Origin: Planctomycetaceae bacterium | GTDB taxonomy: Bacteria > Planctomycetota > Planctomycetia > Planctomycetales > Planctomycetaceae | Direction of reading: 5' to 3' | Assembly (NCBI GenBank): GCA_947476295.1 | Contig: CANJQC010000004.1 | Location: 33,190-97,189, forward strand | DNA length: 64,000 nucleotides | Shown: positions 26,385 through 36,800 of the stretch, in pieces | How the letters are laid out: each line of letters starts with the position of its first letter | Numbering within the stretch: the stretch's first letter is position 1 | Program-made: the position numbers and the translations under genes | Notes under the pieces: model-generated | Told to the model about the DNA's origin: nothing | Databases searched by the model: none | The model's input: the letters and a program-made list of their open reading frames with translations, nothing else

Positions 26385-27773
26385 ATGCGTCTCGAAAGAC
26401 CTTTCATGGCTTTCGGTTCAATTTCAATTGATGGTAAGTCGCTCGTGATTCCTTCGAATTCATTGCGTGCTGATCGAATTGTCGTGATGACTCGTTTTCC
26501 GGAACCGGGACGGACCAAGACGCGACTGATCCCGGCCTTGGGTGCGGATCGCGCAGCGGCGGTGCATCGGCGCTTGATCGTTTGCACGCTGAACGTCGTA
26601 TCTCAATGGGCAGAAGCACATGACTGTGACATTGAAGTGCGATATACGGGCGGTGACGAATCGCAATTTCTCGCTCAGTTTGGTGTACAACCCCGTTACG
26701 CGCCGCAGTCGGAAGGATCTCTGGGTCAGCGGATGAATTCTGCGGTCGAGGCGGCATTCTCCGACGGTGCAAAACGCATCGTGATCATTGGAACCGACTG
26801 TCCCGGACTAGAGGCTTCGCATCTGACGCACGCATTTGAGCAACTTACGGACCGCGATGTTGTCATTGGACCGGCAACGGACGGCGGCTATTATCTGTTG
26901 GGAATGCGACGTCACCTGCCACGGCTTTTTGATGACATCGCCTGGGGCACAGAGACCGTTTTTCGGCAGACGCTGGAGAGAGCTGCCGAAGCCCGTAACA
27001 CCGTGGGTCTACTTCCAATGCTCTCTGACGTCGATTACGCTGAAGATCTTATTCAATGTCGGCGGAGTGAAGATCAATTCCGCGACGTGCTGCCGAGAAC
27101 GATGCCTGGCCGAATCTCGGTCATCATCCCGACACTGAACGAAGCTGCCAACATCACAGCAACGCTTGAACACATCTGTAATCGACCGAACGTGGAAGTC
27201 ATCGTGGCCGACGGCGGCAGCGATGATCAAACTCCGGAACTGGTTCGGGTGGCAGGAGCAACCGTCGTACAGTGCAATAAAGGTCGCGGTAAGCAGATGA
27301 ACGCCGGGGCGGCACTTGCCCGTGGCGAGATTCTGATATTCCTGCACGCAGACACCAAATTGCCGGATGATTTTGCAGATCACGTGTGTCAGACCCTTCG
27401 CGACGGGACCTCCGGAGGAGCCTTCAGACTGCGCATCGGAGCGAGTGGCTGGATGCTAAGGCTGATTGAATCCGCCGCCAATCTGCGTTCGCGCTGGTTG
27501 CAGTTGCCATATGGAGATCAGGCAATTTTTGTGCCTGCATCCGTCTTCTTCCACATGAACGGATTTCAGCATTGGCCGCTGATGGAAGACTACGACTTCT
27601 GCTGTCGACTTAGAAAAATTGGCAGGATTGCCCTTGCATCGGCATCCGTGACGACGTCGGCTCGCCGCTGGCAGCGACTTGGTGTGTTGCGAACCACGCT
27701 GACCAACCTGGTCTGCATTGCGGCATTTCGACTGGGTGTTTCGCCGGTAACGCTGGCGCGTTGGTATCGATGA
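26385..27773 (+). CDS. Fused TIGR04282 nucleotidyltransferase-like and TIGR04283 glycosyltransferase domains
   Basis: 462 residues from the ATG at 26385; ATGs at 26322 and 26406 are alternatives. Residues ~30-240 match the TIGR04282/DUF2064 family (MTRFPEPGRTKTRL, GTDCPGLEASHL, VIGPATDGGYYLLGM). Residues ~245-462 are a family 2 glycosyltransferase of the TIGR04283 type (RISVIIPTLNEAANI, VADGGSDDQT, FLHADTKLP, WPLMEDYDFCCRLRKIG). The two are usually adjacent separate genes and are probably used together, the first perhaps making or shaping the donor and the second transferring it. Here they are one chain. The substrate is unknown. A G7 run lies right after the stop. Confidence 0.88.
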   Translation: MRLERPFMAFGSISIDGKSLVIPSNSLRADRIVVMTRFPEPGRTKTRLIPALGADRAAAVHRRLIVCTLNVVSQWAEAHDCDIEVRYTGGDESQFLAQFGVQPRYAPQSEGSLGQRMNSAVEAAFSDGAKRIVIIGTDCPGLEASHLTHAFEQLTDRDVVIGPATDGGYYLLGMRRHLPRLFDDIAWGTETVFRQTLERAAEARNTVGLLPMLSDVDYAEDLIQCRRSEDQFRDVLPRTMPGRISVIIPTLNEAANITATLEHICNRPNVEVIVADGGSDDQTPELVRVAGATVVQCNKGRGKQMNAGAALARGEILIFLHADTKLPDDFADHVCQTLRDGTSGGAFRLRIGASGWMLRLIESAANLRSRWLQLPYGDQAIFVPASVFFHMNGFQHWPLMEDYDFCCRLRKIGRIALASASVTTSARRWQRLGVLRTTLTNLVCIAAFRLGVSPVTLARWYR

Positions 27774-27859
27774 GGGGGGGCATATCTATGGCTATCGCGA
27801 GGCTGAAATATCCTGTCTCTAAAACCAACACGCGATCGGTGGCAGTCTCCACTCAACAT

Positions 27860-29284
27860 TTAGCAGTCGAAATACATCGCAAATTCATAAGGATGCGGGC
27901 GGCGATTGATGGCAGTCACTTCGTCATCGCGTTTATGCTGAATCCAGCGTTCGATCACATCGGGTGTAAACACGTCGCCTCGCAGCAAAAAGTCATGATC
28001 ACGTTCCAAGGCGTTTAGAGCTGCGTCCAGTGACGGCGGCGTGCAGATGAGCCCGGCACGTTCTTCCGGAGCCAAATCGTAAAGATCCTTATCCTGTGGA
28101 CGGCCTGGATTGATGCGGTTCTGAATACCGTCGAGCATTGCCATCAGAATCGCCGACATGGCAAGGTACGGGTTGCAGGCGGCGTCCGGACAGCGAAATT
28201 CAAAGCGACGTCGCGATTCTTCACCGGAATTGGCCGGAATACGAATTGCCGCCGATCGATTGCGATAACTGTAGGACAGATTCACAGGCGCTTCGAATCC
28301 TGGTGTCAGTCGTTTGTAACTATTGGTGGTCGGACAGCAAAACGCCAGTAATGCCGACGCATGTTGCAGGATTCCGCCAATCGCAAACATGGCCAGTTCG
28401 CTGAGTCCCCCGTAGCCAGAACCTGCGAACAGCGGATGATTGTTCTTGCATAGCGACAGCGTCATATGCAACCCGGAACCGTTATCGTTCCAGATCGGCT
28501 TTGGCATAAACGTGGCGGTCTTGCCGTACTGCGCGGCGACGTTCCGAACAATGTACTTCAGTCGCATCAGCTTATCGGACATGCAGACAAGTGTGTCGTT
28601 TCGCAGATCAACTTCGCACTGTCCGCCTGATGCCACTTCGTGATGCTGGCCTTCGGTCTTGATGCCACTGTCTTCCAGCATCATCATAATATCGGTGCGA
28701 AGATTCTGCAGCGTATCGACAGGTGGCATTGGCAAGTAACCCTCTCGATGCCGAATCTGATTTCCCCCCTGCGGACGTCCTGAGGTGCCTCGATTCCATT
28801 GACCTTCGATGCTGTCGATGTAGTAGTAGCCTTCGTGTTCGCTCTGATCGAAGCGTACGCTGTCAAAGACAAAAAATTCTGCTTCCGCCCCGAACAACGC
28901 TCGATCGGCAATGCCTGTAGACAGCATGTAGTTTTCGGCTTTGCGGGCGATGTTGCGAGGATCACGCGGATACGTCTGATGCGTCACAGGATCTTTGACG
29001 TTGCACAGCATCGCCAATGTCGATTTCATAAACGGATCTACAAAGCACGTTTGCGATTCCGGAACAACCAGCATGTCGCTTTCGTGAATCGACTGCCAGC
29101 CTCGCATGGACGATCCGTCAAACGAAAAGCCGTGCTCAAAACTTTCCTCGGTCAGCCGATCTGCAGGAATCGTAAAATGCCGCTGTGAACCGCAAAAATC
29201 GGTGAACCGCAGATCAATTGCTCGGATCTCACGTTGACGGCAGAGAGCGATTGCTTCACGAGGCGACAGTTGAGTTTCAGACAT
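27860..29284 (-). CDS. glnA: Glutamine synthetase, type I
   Basis: 474 residues, typical of GSI (about 470). Motifs are present in order: beta-grasp DFCGSQRHFTIPADRL, FDGSSMRGW near residue 54, EAEFFVFD (metal-binding Glu), KPIWNDNGSGLHMTLSL, KRLTPGFEAPVNLSYSYRNR, and RRFEFRCPDAACNPYLA. The segment DLYDLAPEERAG holds the Tyr that is adenylylated in the GSI-beta subclass, suggesting control by GlnE-type adenylylation. The enzyme makes glutamine from glutamate, ammonia and ATP. The gene stands alone and converges on the glycosyltransferase fusion. No PII gene is nearby. Confidence 0.95.
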   Translation of the reverse strand: MSETQLSPREAIALCRQREIRAIDLRFTDFCGSQRHFTIPADRLTEESFEHGFSFDGSSMRGWQSIHESDMLVVPESQTCFVDPFMKSTLAMLCNVKDPVTHQTYPRDPRNIARKAENYMLSTGIADRALFGAEAEFFVFDSVRFDQSEHEGYYYIDSIEGQWNRGTSGRPQGGNQIRHREGYLPMPPVDTLQNLRTDIMMMLEDSGIKTEGQHHEVASGGQCEVDLRNDTLVCMSDKLMRLKYIVRNVAAQYGKTATFMPKPIWNDNGSGLHMTLSLCKNNHPLFAGSGYGGLSELAMFAIGGILQHASALLAFCCPTTNSYKRLTPGFEAPVNLSYSYRNRSAAIRIPANSGEESRRRFEFRCPDAACNPYLAMSAILMAMLDGIQNRINPGRPQDKDLYDLAPEERAGLICTPPSLDAALNALERDHDFLLRGDVFTPDVIERWIQHKRDDEVTAINRRPHPYEFAMYFDC

Positions 29285-29642
29285 GGAGTGACAGCTTGCA
29301 GAATTGCTTGGAGTGAATTTAGTGCGGCAGCGTAGCCAAGAACAGAGCTAACCTGCAAATCACACGCCAGTCCATGTGGAAATTAGGCGGTTCGTGGACA
29401 AGACTGGTCGTGCAAAGCGACCATCTTTGGGAACAAATCGCGAATCTTCATTTGAAAAGCGAGCGGCAGGGCGTCAGCCCTCCGAGGAGTTTATCTGTGG
29501 AACACAGTCGAGGTGTCGGGATGCCCTCAAGACTCGGAGGGCTGACGCCCTGCCGCTCGCCGGGGACATTCAACAGCGGCAATCCGGAACTGCCCCGACA
29601 CCGGTGTTGAATCACCATGCAGTCCTGCGCGGATTTCCATCA
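29285..29642. other. Intergenic region with the inverted repeat, between two minus-strand genes
   Basis: About 360 bp. Besides the 28-bp inverted repeat it holds a second imperfect hairpin near 29570-29611 (TTCAACA...TGTTGAA) after the DUF1549/DUF1553 stop. No gene is seen. Confidence 0.5.
29459..29560. repeat. Perfect 28-bp inverted repeat, GCGAGCGG family
   Basis: Left arm 29459-29486 begins GCGAGCGGCAGGGCGTCAGC and right arm 29533-29560 ends GCTGACGCCCTGCCGCTCGC; arms are perfect, with a 46-nt spacer. Related copies are at 8220, 52074 and 55449. Confidence 0.9.
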
Positions 29643-32126
29643 TCAGTGGTTGAACAGAAACTCACGGCTGCTGAGGATACTCCACACCAGATCTTCAAGC
29701 ACGACTCGCCTTTCTTCCACTGTGGTTGAAGCCAGAAGAGGCAGCAGTTCGTCTTTCTCGCCGGTACTCGGCAAGCGAGCAACGCAGGTGAGGAAGATTT
29801 CATCCAGCAACTCAGGATCAGACTTTGCTTCGGCCAGCCACTTTGCCAATCGATTTTCAACTGCTGCCAGTTTCTGATTGATGGTATCTCCGTTTGAGAT
29901 GTGCAACACCTGCACCATACTGGGTTCATCCGACCGTTCGCATTCGCAGGTAATGCGGCGTTGATTCCGCCCAAAGGTCTGCAGGAAGTACGACTGCACC
30001 GCAGAATCGTGAAGTTGGATCGCACGAGTTCCCTTCGGGTAGTCTGTCGTATCTTTGACGTCAGATCCGAGAAAGACAATCTTGTTGAATTCCGTTGGCA
30101 CATCCGTCACCTGTGAAACTGCGTCCAGCAGCACTTCCGCCATCAATCGACGCGGAAAGTAACGCGAATACTGTCGGTGGTCACCCGCGTTCTCCGACAG
30201 CGTCTCACTGCTGCGCTGGTACGTTTCGGACTGCAGAATCGTACGCATCATTGCCTTCAGGTCAAACTTCTGCTCCACCAGATAATTTGATGCAGCACTT
30301 AGCATTTCTTCATTACTGGCCGGGTTTGAAGTCCTCATGTCATCGACTTGTTCCACTAACCCGACACCGAAGAAATTCTTCCAGATCCGATTTGTGATCG
30401 AACGCGAGAACATCGCATTTTCAGGAGATGTGAGCCATGCGGCCGCGTGTTCGCGACGGTCGCCGGGAGCATCGAATGGAATCGGCGTGGCATCCAGCGG
30501 CGTCGGCATTTGAGGCTTACCGGTTTTCGGCTGCACCAGTTCTCCGGAACTCACAGTGACCAGAGTTCGCTTTCCATCGCCGCTGCGAGCATCACCGCCC
30601 CAGCCTTTTGCCCGGACTCGGGAGAAAAGATTCGCGAAAGCGTAGTATTGATCGTTCGTCCATTTTTCGAGCGGATGGTTGTGGCACTTGGCACAGCCGA
30701 TGGACAGACCCAGAAAAGCCTGGCTAACCGTCTCCGCCATGTCTTCCGGAGACTGATGGATCGCGTAGAAGTTTGTCGCACCGTGTTCGATGTTGGAGCC
30801 TCGGGACGCCACAATTTCGCGAACAAACTGATCCCACGGCGTATTCTTTTCGACGCGATCATGAATCCACTTGTAAAAGGCGTTGACAGCTTCCGGGTTC
30901 ACAGCCGTGCCATTCAGCAACAGCAGATCGGACCAGTGATACGTCCAGAAATCAATGAACTCCGGTCGCTGCAACAATGCCTCAATCATTCGGTCGCGTT
31001 TGTCAGCAGATTGATCGGCCAAGAAGTCGCGAACTTCAGTGCTGGTGGGCAGCGTTCCAATGGTGTCCAGATACGCGCGACGGATGAACACTTCATCCGA
31101 GCAACGCGGTGATGGCTTCAGGTTCAGACGCTGCAGCTGCAGCAGTATGGTGTCGTCGATAAAGTTACGGCGTGCGACAGAGGTAAAGACAGCAGCATCC
31201 AGCGTGTGACCATATGGCACCACGATCCGTGCAATCACGATCTGACTGGAAAACCATGCGGTCACCGCGCCTTCCCCTGGACCAACGACGGTCGTCAGAC
31301 CATCCGCACCAACGGAAGCGACAGCTTCGTCTGAGGAAGAAAACTTTGCGAGCTGGGTCACATCTTCCACACGTCCGTTTGCATAGTGAGCCCGCACGAT
31401 CAGAGGTTGAACACTTGCTGCTTTCAGCGTGACACGTTGAGGAAGAATTTCCAGATGGTCGAGTTTTGCATCGCCCTCAGCAGGACTTGTAACTCCCTGC
31501 GCAATCCATTCGGAAAGAATCTTGTAGTGCCAAGAATCCGTCTTCAACCGCAAGCCACCTTTATGTGGCACGGCCATTGAGGGCTTCGTCAGCATCAGAC
31601 TGGCAGCCGGGTTTGCTTGTTCCACGCGGCGACCGCTTTGTAGTTCCACAAGATTGAAGTAATCTCGCTCAGGATCATATCCGCTCAGAGACAGCTTGAA
31701 GCCGCCCTTGCCCGCCAATGCACCATGACACGCACCTGAACTGCAACCTTGTTTTGCCAGCACCGGTTCGACATGATTTCGAAATGACCACTGAAACGGT
31801 TGCTCTGCGCCCGAGACTGTCACTTGCACGGAGGCGAATTCGTTTGTGGAACCAACGACACGCACGACCGCCTGTCCGTTGGCAACGGAATGAATCGTCA
31901 TGCCCTCGATTCGGACCACCGCAGGATTGTCGGTTACCAGTTGCACATCGGCAGGGCCAACAGCATTGTCGCCGGAATACAGTTCGGCCAATACTTGATG
32001 CTGTGTCTCCTTTCCATCCAGTGCCAGCATTGGCGGCAGCAGTCGAATGTTGTCTTCTGCGATCACGGTGGTTGCCGTAGATGCGAGAAACACTGATAGA
32101 AACACGCATGTGGTTCGAAAGGTCAT
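29643..32126 (-). CDS. DUF1549/DUF1553 (PSCyt2/PSD1) exported protein with Big-2-like domains
   Basis: 827 residues. Signal peptide at the start (VFLSVFLASTATTVIAEDN). Two Ig-like Big-2 type domains flank a haem-binding-like site: one ends near residue 105, then KQGCSSGACHGAL gives a CxxxxCH-like motif (~130-145), and a second Ig-like domain follows (VTLKAASVQPLIVRAHYANG). Then come the DUF1549 region (FIRRAYLDTIGTLPTSTEVR) and a further haem motif (IGCAKCHNHPLEKWT), then DUF1553 (NRIWKNFFGVGLVEQVDDMR, FPRRLMAEVLLDAVSQVT). These planctomycete families are linked by presence with sulfatases and DUF1501 proteins; the biochemical role is undetermined. Here it stands without a DUF1501 partner, unlike the pair at 55-60 kb. 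Confidence 0.9.
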   Translation of the reverse strand: MTFRTTCVFLSVFLASTATTVIAEDNIRLLPPMLALDGKETQHQVLAELYSGDNAVGPADVQLVTDNPAVVRIEGMTIHSVANGQAVVRVVGSTNEFASVQVTVSGAEQPFQWSFRNHVEPVLAKQGCSSGACHGALAGKGGFKLSLSGYDPERDYFNLVELQSGRRVEQANPAASLMLTKPSMAVPHKGGLRLKTDSWHYKILSEWIAQGVTSPAEGDAKLDHLEILPQRVTLKAASVQPLIVRAHYANGRVEDVTQLAKFSSSDEAVASVGADGLTTVVGPGEGAVTAWFSSQIVIARIVVPYGHTLDAAVFTSVARRNFIDDTILLQLQRLNLKPSPRCSDEVFIRRAYLDTIGTLPTSTEVRDFLADQSADKRDRMIEALLQRPEFIDFWTYHWSDLLLLNGTAVNPEAVNAFYKWIHDRVEKNTPWDQFVREIVASRGSNIEHGATNFYAIHQSPEDMAETVSQAFLGLSIGCAKCHNHPLEKWTNDQYYAFANLFSRVRAKGWGGDARSGDGKRTLVTVSSGELVQPKTGKPQMPTPLDATPIPFDAPGDRREHAAAWLTSPENAMFSRSITNRIWKNFFGVGLVEQVDDMRTSNPASNEEMLSAASNYLVEQKFDLKAMMRTILQSETYQRSSETLSENAGDHRQYSRYFPRRLMAEVLLDAVSQVTDVPTEFNKIVFLGSDVKDTTDYPKGTRAIQLHDSAVQSYFLQTFGRNQRRITCECERSDEPSMVQVLHISNGDTINQKLAAVENRLAKWLAEAKSDPELLDEIFLTCVARLPSTGEKDELLPLLASTTVEERRVVLEDLVWSILSSREFLFNH

Positions 32127-32682
32127 TTAAAGGGTTCTCGCTCACAGTCGGCCAGTTTTTTGAGCATACGCACTCTGCAGGGTGTGACGAGCAACGTTCA
32201 GGCACGCCGAAACACTGTCATGGTGTGCCTACGCTGTCGCTGGTCACACCCTGCAAATTCACAAACCAACCAGCCGTCAGTTCTCGCCTGGACATTTGAA
32301 CTTCTGAAGAATCGGTCAATATCATGGCCAACTCGGTCCGACCATTCAAGGATCAGAACAACAGCATTTGAATTCGGTTTCCTCATCACCCACCACCACT
32401 AACTAATTCAGTTGCCCCATTTTATCAAAACTTACAGCGTAGTGTTCAGACGGTTTCCATCGCGTTTTCACGGGAAAATTAGGAGAACGAGTGAGTCACT
32501 GGAAAAACGAAATATGATTCGACTCTGCTGTTCGATTGACAAACCAGCCACGTTAACCGTAAAAACGCAGATTGTGCGGAGCATTTTTGGAAGGGTGTGT
32601 TGATTTCTACTTCCACTCGCCGAAGAATGTGTCGCTCTGTGGCTGAAGGCGTTGCATCGATAAAGTTTCTCCGGAGGTTTTA
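32127..32682. other. Intergenic region upstream of the monohaem protein
   Basis: About 550 bp between divergent genes. It holds a palindromic repeat at 32177-32254 and otherwise A/T-rich sequence without a supported gene. A CCGGAGG box lies before the ATG at 32683. Confidence 0.5.
32177..32254. repeat. GYAGGGTG-family palindrome
   Basis: Outer arms GCAGGGTGTGACGAGC and GCTGGTCACACCCTGC pair with one mismatch, and inner AGGCAC / GTGCCT pairs. It shows the same layout as the 14871 palindrome (GGGTGkGACCAGC outside, AGGC inside). Confidence 0.7.
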
Positions 32683-33066
32683 ATGCTGACTGTGAAGAAT
32701 TCTGTGCGTTTTGTTGTTGCTTGCGTACTGGCTGCATCAATGTTCGTGGTAACAGGTGGCGAAGCGGTGGCTCGCCCGAAGTACAAGGACGTTATCAACA
32801 CGGCCTATCCTGACCTTGCCAAGAAGCACGGTACAGACGGAAAATTGACCTGTGCAGTCTGCCATCCTGACAAGGACAAGAAGAAGCGGAACAACTACGG
32901 TGTTGCTTTAGCTGGCAAGCTGTCGAAAAAGAACGAATCGGATCTGGATAAGATCAAAGAGGCTCTGACAAAAACAGAAGGCGAAAAGAGCAAGACCGAA
33001 GGCAAGACCTTTGGTGACCTGATCAAAGCCGGTGATCTTCCAGGCACCAATGAAGTAGCCGAGTAA
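32683..33066 (+). CDS. Small exported monohaem cytochrome c-like protein
   Basis: 127 residues. The N-terminal leader (VRFVVACVLAASMFVVTGG) is a signal peptide. One CAVCH site (about residues 58-62) gives a single c-type haem; the rest is a lysine-rich chain (DKDKKKRNN, ALTKTEGEKSKTEGK). No distal Met ligand can be assigned with confidence. Such small monohaem proteins are common in planctomycetes and may move electrons in the periplasm, but function is inferred. A CCGGAGG ribosome-binding site is 7 bp upstream and a clear terminator follows. Confidence 0.75.
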   Translation: MLTVKNSVRFVVACVLAASMFVVTGGEAVARPKYKDVINTAYPDLAKKHGTDGKLTCAVCHPDKDKKKRNNYGVALAGKLSKKNESDLDKIKEALTKTEGEKSKTEGKTFGDLIKAGDLPGTNEVAE

Positions 33067-33099
33067 TTCTGAAAACAGCGGGTTTTCGTGAGTTTTCAG

Positions 33100-33131
33100 G
33101 GCGAGACTCCTCTTCGGAGCCTCGCCTTTTT
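33100..33131 (+). terminator. Rho-independent terminator after the monohaem protein
   Basis: GGCGAG-A-CTCC and GGAG-C-CTCGCC form a 10-bp stem with one mismatch and a TCTTC loop, followed by TTTTT. Confidence 0.85.
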
Positions 33132-33259
33132 ATTGGCGAAACTGCGTTTCAGGGGATTCCCACGTTCAAAACTCAATTGAACTGAGACGGATATCCGATT
33201 ATCCTTCGTCGTTTTCGCTAGGAATGTCCTAACCTTCTGATCAGAAACTATTTTGTACC

Positions 33260-33559
33260 ATGAGTACCCTGAAGAAAAATAAACGCATCAAGCGGGCTGC
33301 TCAGTTCGAGCTGTACGGAGACTTGAAACCGGGCCGGGGCAACAAGAAGGTCGAACGAGGCAAGGCAAAGTATCTGGGCGGTAACGGACGCAAGACGACT
33401 GGCATTACCAAACGCGTTTACCGTCAAAATCTAAAGAAAATCCAGGTCATCGAAAACGGTTCCGTTGTCACGCGACGTGTTCCCGTGCGGCTCATTCGCT
33501 CGGGTGCCATCACGAAACCAGTCGCGACGGATCCATTCGCACTGCCTGATCACAATTAA
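33260..33559 (+). CDS. rpmB: Ribosomal protein bL28-like, without the N-terminal Cys motif
   Basis: 99 residues, very basic. The centre and end match bL28: [20 protein letters not shown], then [20 protein letters not shown] and RLIRSGAI, in the place of the family's 'kRrf.PNlq.vrv..dG' and 'rlksG' segments. The usual N-terminal zinc motif (CxxC) is absent: the start reads [15 protein letters not shown] where relatives have CELCGK-like sequence. Loss of Cys is the mark of zinc-independent paralogues in several bacteria. It binds 23S rRNA in the large subunit. It stands alone with a terminator after it. The assignment is by motif only, so confidence is moderate. Confidence 0.65.
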   Translation: MSTLKKNKRIKRAAQFELYGDLKPGRGNKKVERGKAKYLGGNGRKTTGITKRVYRQNLKKIQVIENGSVVTRRVPVRLIRSGAITKPVATDPFALPDHN

Positions 33560-33752
33560 TGGCGTTTCTGTAGACAGAATGTCCGTCGGATGGCCAAAGG
33601 ATATGGTCGAAGCTATAGATTTTGGGCGGCCTGAGTGCGTCGCCATTCGGATGCTGTCTGGCAGGAACTCGGACATGAATGTCCAAGCTACAGGAAACTC
33701 AGCTTCGGACGAGTTGCCACTGAAAAACCTTGGTCACTGAACATAACAACTC

Positions 33753-33796
33753 AACAGCTCGCGCGGTTTTTGCCTCGCGGGCTGTTTCGTTTTAGC
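33753..33796 (+). terminator. Terminator-like hairpin after the bL28 gene region
   Basis: AACAGCTCGCGCGG pairs with CCTCGCGGGCTGTT (one G-T and one mismatch), with a T-rich loop and CGTTTTAG after the stem. It lies about 200 bp past the bL28 stop, just before the M28 peptidase start. Confidence 0.5.
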
Positions 33797-33808
33797 CGAA
33801 GGATTTGC

Positions 33809-36800
33809 GTGCCCCATTTTCCTCTCTCTGCTCGAACACTTCGCTTCATTCTGTCTACTGCCGTTGTCTCAACCCTGTCGCTTACCGCGCAGTCCGCGAT
33901 GGCTCAAACTGACGTCGCCGACATCACAGAATCTGCGCCGTCTGAAGCAATCGCTCTTGAAGGCAGGCTTATTAATCGCACTCGGCAGTTGACGTTCGAA
34001 GGTCGCCGTGCAGGAGAGAGCTACTTCAGCGCCGACGGTCGTCGGATGATTTTTCAGAGCGAACGTGAACCCGGGAATCCATTCTTCCAGATTTATCTGA
34101 TGGATCTGGACACTGGCGACACTCAGCGCATTTCCCCCGGCACCGGAAAAACGACCTGCGCGTGGATTCATCCGAACGGCGAAAAAGTGCTCTTCGCATC
34201 GACTCAGGATGACCCTGCCGCCGAACAGGAGCAGAAGGCTGAGATTGAACTGCGAGCCTCCGGAACGGAACGAAGGTACTCATGGGACTATGATGAATTC
34301 TATGACATCTACGAATACGACCTACCGACGAAACAGTATCGCAAACTCACAGATACCAAGGGCTATGACGCGGAAGGATCCTGGTCGCCGGATGGATCGT
34401 TGATTGCATTTGCTTCGAATCGATCTGCGGACGAGCAGGAACTGACGGCCGAACAACGGACGGCCTTTGAGACCGATCCGGCATGGGCCAATGAAATCTA
34501 TGTGATGAAGGCTGACGGTTCTGACGTCAAACGTCTGACGGCAACTCCCGGCTATGACGGCGGTCCGTTCTTCAGCCCGGACGGAAATCGTATCTGCTGG
34601 CGACGGTTTGCTGAAAACGGCGCGACGGCAGAAATCATGACGATGAACATCGACGGTAGTGATCAACAGCAGTTGACTCACCTGGGTGCCATGTCTTGGG
34701 CACCGTACTATCATCCCAGTGGGCAGTATCTGATCTTTACGACCAATCGCCATGGTTTTGCTAATTTCGAACTCTACATGGTCGATGCGGCTGGTCAACA
34801 TGAACCGGTCCGCGTGAGTTACACGCCAGGATTTGATGGGCTTCCGGTTTTCAGCCCTGACGGCGATCACATGGCATGGACCACGAACCGCACGGTGACG
34901 AAACAATCACAGATCTTCATGGCAGACTGGAATCACGCACGAGCCCTCGAATTGCTCGAGATGAAACCAGCATCGCCCAGCGGTGCCGTGCAGGCTGATG
35001 TCAAGCGTGTCATGGCGTTGACGCCCGAAGCACGCGGCGATTTTGCTCCGGCCGATGGTGTGCGTCATGTTGAGTTCCTGTGCCGTCCGCAACTTGGGGG
35101 TCGTTTGACAGGTACGAAGGGCGAGCAGCTTGCCACGAACTATGTGGCATTGAACTTTGAGACGATGGGGCTGTTGCCTGCGGGCGACAACGGCACGTAT
35201 TTTCAGGAGTTTGAATTTACGTCCGGTGTTTCAGCAGGCCCGAACAATGTCATGACTGCTGAGAGCACTGTCGGCGGTAAGAACGAGGCTGCCAAACCAT
35301 TGACTCTGGAGTCCGACTGGCGTCCCCTGGCATTTTCTAGTTCGATCAGCATTGATGCATCGGACGTGATCTTCGCCGGGTACGGCATTCGAGCGCCGGC
35401 GCTGGAGGGCATCGAAGAGTACGATTCCTTCGTGCATCTGGAAGTCAAAGACAAATGGGTCGTCGTCTTTCGATTCATGCCGGAGAATTTTTCTCCGGAA
35501 CAGCGACAACACTTTATTCGTTTTTCCAGCCTGCGGTTCAAAGCCATGCAGGCCCGCGATATGGGGGCGCGAGGGCTGGTTATTGTGAGCGGCCCGTCAT
35601 CGGGAGTAGAAGAAGAGCTCGTCCCACTGCAGTTTGACGGATCACTGGCCGGGTCGGGGCTACCTGTTATCAGTGTTTCAGACAGCGTCACCGCCGGATG
35701 GTTTATGGAACGTGGAAAAGATCTGGCGACTGTACAGCAGGAAATGGATTCAGGTGAACCTGCCATGGGGTTCCCACTGGATGGCTTGAAGATCTCAGCC
35801 AGCATCGACATCCAACAGGAAAAGAAAACTGGACGCAACGTCCTTGGACGATTGCAGATCAACGAATCTCAAGCAGGCCAGATCGTAGTTGTCGGCGCGC
35901 ACATCGATCATCTTGGTGCCGCTCCAAATGGCAACTCACTTGCGCGCGGTGATGAGCCGTCTCAGATTCACTTCGGAGCCGATGACAACGCGTCGGGAGT
36001 ATCGGCCATGATGCAGATCGCCGAAGCGATGGCGCTGGCGAAAGATGCAGGCAAACTTCACGGCTCGCGGGATATCGTGTTTGCCGCCTGGTCTGGGGAA
36101 GAGCTGGGATTGCTGGGTTCCAGTCACTACGTAAAAAGTCTCGAAACTCTGTTTTCGCAACATGCAGCGGCAGTGGAAGGCAGCGACACGGGCTCAGACC
36201 AGCCGGAGAAGAAAGCCGATGATCTCGCCGGGCCGAATACGGGCGGCCTGAGTCTCTACATTACTGCCTGCCTGAACATGGACATGGTTGGTCGGCTGCA
36301 CGAGAAACTGGTGTTGCAGGGAATTGGTTCCTCAGCAGCGTGGCAGAAAATTATCGAACAGGCCAACGTGCCTCTCGGCCTTTCGCTGACACTTCAGGAC
36401 GACAGTTATCTCCCGACCGACGCCAGTGTCTTCTTCCTGCACGGCGTTCCCATCCTGTCCGCGTTCACCGGCAACCACAGCGAATACCATACGCCGCGTG
36501 ACACTCCCGAGAAACTCAACTACGAAGGTATCGCCAAAGTTGCCAACCTGATGAGTCTGGTTTGCCGACACCTGATAGCCACCGAACAGTCTCCAATCTA
36601 TGTGGCGCAGGAACGCCCGAAAGATGGCCAGCGCCGCGCCGCTTTGCGAGCCTATCTGGGGACCGTGCCGGATTACGCACAGTCTGACGTTAAAGGTGTG
36701 ATGTTGTCCGGTGTTGCCAAAGGCGGACCTGCGGAGGTCGCGGGAGTCAAGGGCGGCGACGTCATCGTCAACCTTGCCGGAAAAACCATTGAGAACATTT

